Shown in pieces: positions 1 through 5,336 of a stretch of DNA of 5,336 nt. The notes under the pieces are model-generated. The model saw nothing but the letters and a program-made list of their open reading frames with translations, did not search any database and was not told where the DNA came from. The position numbers and the translations under genes are program-made. Source of the stretch: Phycisphaeraceae bacterium. GTDB lineage: Bacteria > Planctomycetota > Phycisphaerae > Phycisphaerales > Phycisphaeraceae. The number at the start of each line of letters is the position of its first letter. Positions within the stretch are counted from its first letter, which is position 1. The stretch covers positions 1-5,336 of the forward strand of contig PUNN01000346.1 in the NCBI GenBank assembly GCA_003552605.1, read 5' to 3'.

Positions 1-2
1 AG

Positions 3-2201
3 GCGGCCATCAGCCCCGATGAACCGGTCCGCTTCCACATCGAGATGGGCCGGCCCCTGCGCGGTCCCTCGGCCACCTGGCAGCGCTATGTTTACCTCGA
101 CCTCGTGGTCAAGGGCGATGAGCTGATCTCTGCCGATGCCCACCCCGAGCGCAATGAGCCATGGAGCCTGCGAGAAGAGGTCGATGCCGAGGCGAGCTTT
201 GATGGCGAGCGGATCAAGGGGGAGGCGACGATCGACATCGATGCCACCTATCCGCATAGTGGTGAATACAGCTTCACCTTCGAAGCTGAGGTGAAGCACA
301 ACATTGTCGAAGGTGAGACGACCGTTTACCACGAGAATCCCCATGGATACCATGGCACGCGCGAGACCGGTCACGCGATCAGCGGCCGTGCCGAACTCGC
401 CAACGGCGGCGCAACCGACCCCGCCAACGCCGTTCATCGCATCACGTTCAAACCATCGCACGGTGTGGAGCGCGAGGTCACCGCGCTGATCGAGATGAGG
501 GAAGGGCAACTTGCCGGGGCACTTGTCGAGCCGATCTACCGTGGCGGCGGCGTCGACTTCCCCACCTCGATCCTCGAGTCCGAGGTCAGCCTCGAGGGCG
601 ACCGCCTCCACGGCTCACTGCGGTTCGACCCGAACAATCCGGGTTATCCTGAGCAATGGGGTCAAAAGGAACTCGTCTACGAGTTCGACCTGCGCATCGA
701 CGATGGCAAAATCACCGGCAATTATGATACCCGCACGGATCCAAAGCACAGCACCGAGGGTGCTGTCAGCGGCCGGCAGGTCCCCACCGAGGAGCTGCGC
801 GCGGCCAACCCTGCCCCGGAAGTGGACTGGCCGACCTGGCACGGCCCGAATCATTCGCTCAGCGCCGCGGAGACCGACACGCCGCTCATTGATGATCCAT
901 CCGAGGCGAGGCTGCTGTGGAAGAGTGAGCGAACGCCGCCGGCGCGGTCCCAGATTCAGCGCTACGGCAGTAGCAATATTGGCAGGAACCTCAAAGGCGG
1001 TCCGGGCGGTGGTGCCGCATCGCCGGTGGTCTACGATGGCAAGGTGTATCTGCACTACTACGAGCCGTCCGGCGATGCCTCCACCGCTGAGAGCGTGGCG
1101 CGGGACTACGGCCGTCAGCTCGAGGAATCCTGGAAGATTCTCGCCGATGATGTGGTGATCTGCATCGATCTCGAGACCGGCGCCACGCTGTGGAAGCAGC
1201 GCTTCGAGCAGACGGGGCTGAACCTCTACAACACATGGAAAGAGGCGCCCGGCTCGACGGCCTCGGTGGGTGAGGGCAAGGTCTTCGCCGTCGGCTCGGG
1301 CGGCAAGCTCTGGGCGATGGATGCCAACACCGGGCAAGTCCTGTGGGAGTCCGGGCTGCCCGGGTTTTACGAAGGGATGCAGCGCAACCGTGAAGAGTCC
1401 CTGGAGGAAAACACCCAGCCAAGCGCGGGCAGCTTCCACGCCGGCACCCGCATCGTCGTCGACGGGCTGCTTGTCGGTACGAACTTCGGGGGCGACCTCG
1501 TCGGCATCGACACGGAAACAGGTGAGAAGCAGTGGCGGGTCGATGACGTCATCGCAAGTACGAACACACCATCACTGTGGCACGGCCATGATGAGCCGGT
1601 GGTGATTGTCAAGAACAGTCCAACGATCAGCGCGGTCACTGTCGCGGATGGTGAATTGCTCTGGCAGAAGGATGTGGCACGCATTCCCCGCTCCTACCCG
1701 GTTCCCGTCGAGGGTGACATCCTGACTGCCATCGTGGACGCCGAGGATGGGGATGAGCTCCACCTCGCCGGTTTCCGGATCAGCGCCGATGGACTTGAGC
1801 GGCTGTGGACGCTTGACAAAGCTCACGACCATACCGCCCGCCGGCCGTTGATGATCCACGATGGCCATTCCTACAGCCTCGGCCGGGAAGGCCATGACGA
1901 TGATGCCTTGTATCGCGTCAACCTGGAAACAGGCGAGTTCACCGCGCTTGAAGACCGCGGTTCACTCGGCAGCATGGTCGTCATGTTCGGCGTGGGTGAC
2001 CGCGTGATGTTCGACCGTAACCGGCATCGGTTTGTCAGTGCCGATGATGATCTGCGTCGCATGAGCGGTGTCTGGCAGGTGCCCATTAACACAACGGGCG
2101 GGTATCACAGCACGCAGATGACCGATGCGATCGTCGAGGGCCGCCTCATCGTCCGCGGCGCCAACGGCATCTATGCCTTCGACCTGCGCAAGCCGGACTG
2201 A
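3..2201 (+). CDS. Tandem beta-module protein with C-terminal PQQ-like beta-propeller (5' partial)
   Basis: The frame is open from base 3, so the true start and any signal peptide are outside the window. The ATG at 45 is probably internal: no Shine-Dalgarno precedes it, and the residues before it (V-R-F-H-I-E) align with F-H-V-V in the next gene's module. Numbering from that ATG, residues up to 118 and 131-247 are two copies of a beta-rich module, followed by an A-N-P linker (254-256). D-W-P-T-W-H-G-P-N (261-269) then opens a PQQ-like propeller. Blade-type repeats, hydrophobic-x-D-x-x-T-G-x-x-x-W, lie near 371-383, 422-434, 485-497 and 528-540, with weaker ones at 622-634 and 708-715. This matches the BamB/PQQ_2 repeat family, usually a non-enzymatic scaffold or binding fold in the periplasm or at the cell surface. 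I see no cytochrome-type C-x-x-C-H and no clear quinoprotein-dehydrogenase signature, so PQQ catalysis is not supported. It ends in TGA at 2199-2201. The propeller call is firm; the biological role is unknown. Confidence 0.85.
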   Translation, partial: AAISPDEPVRFHIEMGRPLRGPSATWQRYVYLDLVVKGDELISADAHPERNEPWSLREEVDAEASFDGERIKGEATIDIDATYPHSGEYSFTFEAEVKHNIVEGETTVYHENPHGYHGTRETGHAISGRAELANGGATDPANAVHRITFKPSHGVEREVTALIEMREGQLAGALVEPIYRGGGVDFPTSILESEVSLEGDRLHGSLRFDPNNPGYPEQWGQKELVYEFDLRIDDGKITGNYDTRTDPKHSTEGAVSGRQVPTEELRAANPAPEVDWPTWHGPNHSLSAAETDTPLIDDPSEARLLWKSERTPPARSQIQRYGSSNIGRNLKGGPGGGAASPVVYDGKVYLHYYEPSGDASTAESVARDYGRQLEESWKILADDVVICIDLETGATLWKQRFEQTGLNLYNTWKEAPGSTASVGEGKVFAVGSGGKLWAMDANTGQVLWESGLPGFYEGMQRNREESLEENTQPSAGSFHAGTRIVVDGLLVGTNFGGDLVGIDTETGEKQWRVDDVIASTNTPSLWHGHDEPVVIVKNSPTISAVTVADGELLWQKDVARIPRSYPVPVEGDILTAIVDAEDGDELHLAGFRISADGLERLWTLDKAHDHTARRPLMIHDGHSYSLGREGHDDDALYRVNLETGEFTALEDRGSLGSMVVMFGVGDRVMFDRNRHRFVSADDDLRRMSGVWQVPINTTGGYHSTQMTDAIVEGRLIVRGANGIYAFDLRKPD
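27..398 (+). other. Beta-rich module, copy A (first protein)
   Basis: About 124 residues predicted to be mostly beta strands. It begins F-H-I-E, has a central Y-S-F-T-F strand (75-79 counted from the ATG at 45) and ends A-I-S-G-R-A-E-L (111-118). The copy in the next gene has the same order: F-H-V-V start, Y-E-I-T-L strand and an E-G-R-A-T-G-D-W-L-P end. Copy A is the most divergent of the three and its first strand may lie partly outside the window. I do not recognise a named family. A carbohydrate-binding or adhesion-type beta-sandwich is a guess. Confidence 0.5.
432..785 (+). other. Beta-rich module, copy B (first protein)
   Basis: About 118 residues (131-247 counted from the ATG at 45). 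It begins H-R-I-T-F, has a S-L-E-G-D-R-L-H-G strand pair near 182-190, a Y-E-F-D-L strand (212-216) followed by D-D-G-K-I-T-G-N-Y, and ends E-G-A-V-S-G-R-Q-V-P (238-247). That ending matches E-G-R-A-T-G-D-W-L-P in the next gene almost position by position. The 'D-G-x-I-x-G-x-Y' and 'x-G-x-x-x-G' turns give the look of a lipocalin-like or jelly-roll beta fold. It sits directly before the propeller. Confidence 0.55.
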
Positions 2202-2227
2202 CCCGACGGCCAACACAGCGTGTGAAT

Positions 2228-2248
2228 GCGGCTGGTCGCCCCAGCCGC
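2228..2248 (+). other. Perfect 8-bp inverted repeat (hairpin) after the first gene
   Basis: GCGGCTGG (2228-2235) pairs exactly with CCAGCCGC (2241-2248) around a 5-base loop TCGCC. It lies 26 bases past the stop codon of the first gene. No T-run follows directly; the first T5 is about 35 bases downstream, so it is not a textbook intrinsic terminator. It may instead protect or attenuate a read-through transcript. GC-rich DNA yields such stems by chance fairly often. Confidence 0.35.
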
Positions 2249-2260
2249 TGCGAAACAGAA

Positions 2261-2300
2261 CATGAGCTTACATGAACCTACTGTTTTTCTGCCTTTTTCT
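2261..2300 (+). repeat. Two adjacent pairs of 10-base tandem near-repeats
   Basis: CATGAGCTTA (2261-2270) and CATGAACCTA (2271-2280) agree at 8 of 10 positions. They are followed at once by CTGTTTTTCT (2281-2290) and GCCTTTTTCT (2291-2300), which agree at 7 of 10. All four units are spaced at about one helical turn. The tract is clearly more AT-rich than its surroundings and sits just upstream of the ribosome binding site of the second gene. It could be part of a promoter or protein-binding site. I see no convincing -35/-10 pair. Confidence 0.35.
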
Positions 2301-2310
2301 GACGTTCCTC

Positions 2311-2316
2311 AAGGAG
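2311..2316 (+). promoter_or_regulatory. Shine-Dalgarno for the second gene
   Basis: AAGGAG lies 6 bases before the ATG at 2323, a near-ideal site. It decides the start: an in-frame ATG at 2272, right after an in-frame TGA (2263-2265), would add 17 mostly hydrophobic residues but has no comparable ribosome binding site. Confidence 0.75.
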
Positions 2317-2322
2317 ACAGTC

Positions 2323-2397
2323 ATGTATCGATGCTGGATCGTTTCCATTGTGGCCGCTTTGGGCCTTGTGGCAGCAACGGCCTGCCCGGCGGAGGCC
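2323..2397 (+). other. Sec signal peptide of the second protein
   Basis: A short n-region with a single Arg (R3) is followed by a hydrophobic core, about I6-A20, and then C-P-A-E-A-A. The best signal peptidase I site is after A23-E24-A25. Cys21 after A-T-A is a weak lipobox alternative, so a lipoprotein cannot be excluded, though the typical Leu at -3 is missing. The protein is therefore expected outside the cytoplasm. Confidence 0.7.
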
Positions 2398-5336
2398 GCG
2401 GGTCTCGGCGAATCCGAGGAGTTCCACGTGGTGCTCGAGGATGCGCTGTTCACTGGCGATGAGCCGGGCGGCGATCGCGACAGGGCTCTGCTTCTGTGGC
2501 TGAGCCGCAGCGGCGACGAGCGGGGCCGCGTATGGGGCATCGCCGGGGACTTCAACCGCTCCCATCACACCGGCGTGGTGACCGCGAGCGAGACCGACGG
2601 CGATGCACTGTCACTGACGGTGCAGATGACCATCCAGGGCGACCCCTGGGTGCGCGGCGGGCGGGCCACGTACGAAATCACGCTTTCACCGGCTGAGAAC
2701 GGCGGTTACGACGGGCGCTTTGAAGCCACGTTCCGAGGCCACCGCGTCGAGGGCCGGGCAACCGGAGACTGGCTGCCGAGGCAGCAGGTCGCCAACCCCG
2801 TCGAGCCGGGCGAGCACCCGCGGCTGCTGTTCCGCAAGCAGGACCTTCCCGAGCTTCGCAAGCGGATGGACACGCCGCTGGGCCGGGCGGCGATGCAGCG
2901 GATGAGCACCGCCGCGGGGCTGGCGTTCAAGTACCAGCTCACCGGAGACCGGGACTACGCCGACCGCGCCAGAAAGCTTGTCGTCGAGCACATCGACGAC
3001 ACGGATGCCGGCAGCAAAGGCAACCGCGCCCGCGTCTGGGGCTGGCGCATGGAGCAGGTGGCGCTTGCGTATGACATGTGCTATGACGCCTGGGATGAGG
3101 ACTTCCGCGGCAAGGTGCAGGAGTACATCCTCGATTGGGGCAGCCGTCTGATGGACAATCCCAATGTCCTGCATGGCGAGATCCAGTGGCACATGGCCTC
3201 GACCTATCCGGGGACCATCTACTACGGGGCGGCGATGGGTGCCCTGGCCATCCTGGGTGAGCAGGGGTCGCAGCCGCAGCGGCCCGCCGCGCCCCTGGCC
3301 GTGCGCGAGAAGAACCCGACGGTCTCGCCCGATGCCGACTACAAGCCGGGCAAGGGCGTGCCGGTGGTGGATTTCGACGACGATAAGATGCCGCGGGAAT
3401 GGATCTACGTCGGCGGCTTCCGCCCGCGTAACACCGACCACCTGGGCCACATCGGCGGTGTCGCGCAGGCCAGGCCCGAACTGGGCGCCACGGTCCGCTA
3501 CGAGGACAAGAAAGCCGATTTCAGGGCCATGGACGCCCGCCACCTCTGGGGTCCCAACAGCTATACCGGTGGGCGAACCAAGCTGAACATCACCACCGCG
3601 ATCGATCGCGAGTATCACAGCAAGAGCTACTTCTTCAACGTCATCCGCAACGACCGGGCGCGGTGGGTGCAGCTGCGGACCGACAGCGGCGCGGCGGTCT
3701 ATCTCAGCGGTGTCCGCGTCCGCGAGAACGAGGTTTTCCGCATTGAGCCGGGCCTCTATCCGATGATGGTCCAGATCGGCATCGGCGAGACCAGTGCGTG
3801 GGGCGTGATCGCGATGGAGCCGCGTCTGGCCGAGGTCTCCGAGCAGGAGGCGCAGGAGCGCATCGAAACCGCCCGAAACCTTTACGAAGAACGGCTGGCG
3901 GTGTGGCAGCACAACCACGATGAGTGGACCCGCACCGGCGGCGCCGATCTCCGGTTCACGAGACTGTTCGAACGAACGCGGATGCTGATGCGGCTGAACT
4001 ATCAGCAGGGCATCGGCACCGGCGGCGCCCAGGGCAGCAGCGCGTTCCCCATGGGGCACGAAGGTCCCAACAGGTACGCCACCGCCTACCGCAACGTGTT
4101 GGGCCGCGACGTGTCCGGACTGAACGACGTGACCCACTACCTGCCGTTCAAGATGTTCACCCGCGTCTATCGCGACGATGGCAATGACCTGATGCAGCAG
4201 ATCGTCGGCGAGCCGGACCTGTACATCCGCAACGTCTACCACGAAACGCGGGACCTGACCGGCGATTTCTTCGCTTCCATGTTCCCGATCATCCCCGAGG
4301 ACTGGCAGCCGGCAGCGCTGTGGTTCTGGCACCGTCACGTGGGCGCTGAAGGCCCCGAAGATGCGGACAAGCTCCTTCACAGTCCCCGCCGGCCTCATGG
4401 CAACTACGGCGATTACGACACACACCCGCTGTGGGTCTTCGTCAACTATCCCCTGGACATGAACCCGAAACATCCGGCCGAGGTCATGCCGCTGACGTGG
4501 GAAGCGCCCCAGTTCGGTTACTACGGGTTCCGCGACAGTTGGGACGATGAGGACGGCGTCCTCGTTCAGCTCTGGGCGGGCGCGTATGACGCCGGGGCCG
4601 CCACGCGAGACAACGCCGGCACCTTCCGCGTCACGGGACTGGGCGAGCATTGGAGCAATCCCGGCACCTTCCGTTTCGGCGAAAACCTCGTGTTTCTGCC
4701 CAGGGCCGATATCAACGCCGGCGCCTGCGGCAGGGTCGCATACGCCCGGACCGAAGAAGACGGCTCGGGCGTGGTGACCATCGACATGTCGGATGTCTAC
4801 GCCGGATCGAGCGGAAAGGGTTCGCTCTACGAGCGCTACGGCAGTGTCCGCCGTCCGGTCGCCTTCGCCGAGTCGGGGCTGTCGGGCCTGCGGTCGATCG
4901 GCGTGGACTACAGCGGCAAGAGTGGCGCGCCTGCCCTGATTGTCATCGTGGACAGGATTACCGGCGTCGGAGAAGTTGACGGTGTCGACAACTCGCTGTG
5001 GGCCTGGCAGCTCGACAGCGGCCGCCAGACGATCGGCAGGGCCCGGGATGTCGAAGAAGGAACTCGGAGACACGGCGTCCGGTGGCGCGGCGAGGTGATC
5101 GACTACAACGTGGGCGAAGTGCTGCACAGCGGCACCGAGGCACTCGACCGCGACGATTGCACGGTGGACGGCCAGCGCTTCCGCATCGCCGGCCAGAACG
5201 GCGCCAGTCTCCAGGGTACGTTCGTCGAGCCGGGCGATGTGTCCATGCGCTTCGAGGAGCGATGGCAGGAGATCATGCGCTACAAGCGCAACGTGAGCCG
5301 AATCCACAGCCAGTCGCTCTTCGCCGAAGGCGAAGG
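2323..5336 (+). CDS. Secreted heparinase II/III-like polysaccharide lyase-type protein (3' partial)
   Basis: The frame is open for 1004 full codons and leaves the window without a stop. Residues 1-25 look like a Sec signal peptide with an A-E-A|A site. Residues 34-152 are the beta-rich module also found twice in the preceding protein. The heparinase-type start H-P-R-L-L-F-R-K (165-172) leads into alpha-toroid helices: A-L-A-Y-D-M-C-Y-D-A-W-D (247-258) and I-Q-W-H-M-A-S-T-Y (287-295). The toroid is broken by a beta-domain (about 350-505) and resumes with G-I-G-T-G-G-A-Q-G (563-571) and H-E-G-P-N-R-Y (579-585), which resembles the E-G-x-x-Y segment of toroid lyases. The C-terminal beta-sandwich begins G-Y-Y-G-F-R-D-S-W (732-740). 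Known relatives cleave acidic polysaccharides by beta-elimination outside the cytoplasm. The usual H-x-H-x-D-x-G-S-F motif reads A-T-R-D-N-A-G-T-F (760-768), so activity and substrate are uncertain. It lies 121 bases after the propeller gene on the same strand and may be co-transcribed with it. Confidence 0.8.
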   Translation, partial: MYRCWIVSIVAALGLVAATACPAEAAGLGESEEFHVVLEDALFTGDEPGGDRDRALLLWLSRSGDERGRVWGIAGDFNRSHHTGVVTASETDGDALSLTVQMTIQGDPWVRGGRATYEITLSPAENGGYDGRFEATFRGHRVEGRATGDWLPRQQVANPVEPGEHPRLLFRKQDLPELRKRMDTPLGRAAMQRMSTAAGLAFKYQLTGDRDYADRARKLVVEHIDDTDAGSKGNRARVWGWRMEQVALAYDMCYDAWDEDFRGKVQEYILDWGSRLMDNPNVLHGEIQWHMASTYPGTIYYGAAMGALAILGEQGSQPQRPAAPLAVREKNPTVSPDADYKPGKGVPVVDFDDDKMPREWIYVGGFRPRNTDHLGHIGGVAQARPELGATVRYEDKKADFRAMDARHLWGPNSYTGGRTKLNITTAIDREYHSKSYFFNVIRNDRARWVQLRTDSGAAVYLSGVRVRENEVFRIEPGLYPMMVQIGIGETSAWGVIAMEPRLAEVSEQEAQERIETARNLYEERLAVWQHNHDEWTRTGGADLRFTRLFERTRMLMRLNYQQGIGTGGAQGSSAFPMGHEGPNRYATAYRNVLGRDVSGLNDVTHYLPFKMFTRVYRDDGNDLMQQIVGEPDLYIRNVYHETRDLTGDFFASMFPIIPEDWQPAALWFWHRHVGAEGPEDADKLLHSPRRPHGNYGDYDTHPLWVFVNYPLDMNPKHPAEVMPLTWEAPQFGYYGFRDSWDDEDGVLVQLWAGAYDAGAATRDNAGTFRVTGLGEHWSNPGTFRFGENLVFLPRADINAGACGRVAYARTEEDGSGVVTIDMSDVYAGSSGKGSLYERYGSVRRPVAFAESGLSGLRSIGVDYSGKSGAPALIVIVDRITGVGEVDGVDNSLWAWQLDSGRQTIGRARDVEEGTRRHGVRWRGEVIDYNVGEVLHSGTEALDRDDCTVDGQRFRIAGQNGASLQGTFVEPGDVSMRFEERWQEIMRYKRNVSRIHSQSLFAEGE
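2422..2778 (+). other. Beta-rich module, copy C (second protein)
   Basis: Residues 34-152 of the second protein. Order of landmarks: F-H-V-V start, T-D-G-D-A-L-S-L-T-V strand pair (91-100), G-R-A-T-Y-E-I-T-L (113-121), a G-G-Y-D-G-R-F turn (127-133) and E-G-R-A-T-G-D-W-L-P (143-152). It is followed by an A-N-P linker (157-159) before the lyase-like domain, just as copy B is followed by A-N-P before the propeller. Confidence 0.55.
3370..3837 (+). other. Beta-domain inserted in the toroid of the second protein
   Basis: Residues about 350-505 interrupt the helical toroid after the helix that ends A-L-A-I-L-G-E (307-313) and a Pro-rich linker (318-324). Visible strands include S-Y-F-F-N-V-I-R-N-D (435-444), A-A-V-Y-L-S-G-V-R-V (457-466) and G-L-Y-P-M-M-V-Q-I-G (477-486). 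The pattern 'Y-F/hydrophobic-N-D-x-A-R ... V-Y-L-x-G ... P-G-x-Y-P-hydrophobic-V-x-hydrophobic' resembles PA14-like or galactose-binding-like accessory beta-sandwiches. A Glu-rich helix (507-525) leads back to the toroid. Family assignment is inference. Confidence 0.45.

Noticed and set aside
45..47. ATG at 45 as the true start of the first gene
   Set aside because: The frame is open to the window edge, no Shine-Dalgarno precedes it, and the codons just upstream (F-H-I-E) align with the beginning of the module in the second protein.
371..717. PQQ-dependent dehydrogenase activity for the first protein
   Set aside because: These are residue numbers counted from the ATG at 45. The repeats match the PQQ-like propeller family, but no heme-binding C-x-x-C-H or clear dehydrogenase signature is seen. 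The BamB/PQQ_2-type scaffold is the safer reading.
511..1158. A 215-codon + strand frame overlapping the first gene
   Set aside because: It is Arg/Ser/Pro-rich, as expected for an out-of-frame reading of GC-rich coding DNA, has no motifs and lies wholly inside the propeller gene.
615..1439. A 274-codon minus-strand open frame
   Set aside because: The same in-register antisense effect, here under the propeller gene, whose repeats are clear on the + strand.
2226..2462. A 78-codon + strand frame spanning the gap and the start of the second gene
   Set aside because: No ribosome binding site at its start, and it overlaps the signal peptide and module of the second gene in another frame. The translation is low-complexity Gly/Arg-rich at its end.
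2686..5307. An 873-codon open frame on the minus strand
   Set aside because: It is in exact antiparallel codon register with the + strand gene 2323-5336. It stays open only because that gene has no TTA, CTA or TCA codons there; it ends exactly where a TCA serine codon occurs (2686). Its protein is a compositionally odd Ala/Val/His/Arg-rich string with no motifs I recognise, whereas the + frame has a Shine-Dalgarno, a signal peptide and lyase-type motifs.
1..5336. CRISPR arrays, tRNA or rRNA genes, insertion sequences or attachment sites
   Set aside because: None seen: the window is almost entirely two coding regions, and the only non-coding stretch is 121 bases long with no such structures.

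Overview
The window is GC-rich, densely coding DNA that holds parts of two large same-strand genes and one 121-base gap. Both proteins look exported or extracytoplasmic. The first ends in a PQQ-like (BamB-type) beta-propeller preceded by a D-W-P-T-W-H-G-P-N segment, close to the 'DWPxWRGPNRDG' entry motif common in the many PQQ-like proteins of Planctomycetota. The second resembles the large heparinase II/III-type (alpha/alpha-toroid plus beta-sandwich) proteins of the same phylum. A planctomycete, perhaps of the Phycisphaerae, is therefore the best guess. This rests on motif and style only; there is no rRNA or other marker gene in the window.

Layout: (1) bases 3-2201, + strand: 3' part of a gene for two tandem copies of an unrecognised ~115-residue beta-rich module, then a PQQ-like propeller. 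Its start lies upstream of the window. (2) bases 2202-2322: intergenic gap with a perfect 8-bp hairpin, two back-to-back pairs of 10-base near-repeats, and a strong Shine-Dalgarno AAGGAG. (3) bases 2323-5336, + strand: a gene that stays open for 1004 codons and runs off the right edge. It encodes a Sec signal peptide, one more copy of the same module, a split alpha/alpha-toroid with a beta-domain inserted in it, and a heparinase-like C-terminal beta-sandwich.

A long minus-strand open frame (2686-5307) covers most of the second gene. It is an antisense shadow: it is in exact codon register with the real gene and exists because that gene avoids TTA, CTA and TCA codons. The real gene has a ribosome binding site, a signal peptide and recognisable domain motifs.

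The most interesting observation is that the two otherwise unrelated proteins carry the same accessory module, and in both it is joined by a similar A-N-P linker to the next domain. This suggests a small extracytoplasmic glycan-processing or glycan-binding system in which a lyase-like protein and a propeller protein share a common targeting or binding domain. The function is inferred; no substrate can be read from the sequence.
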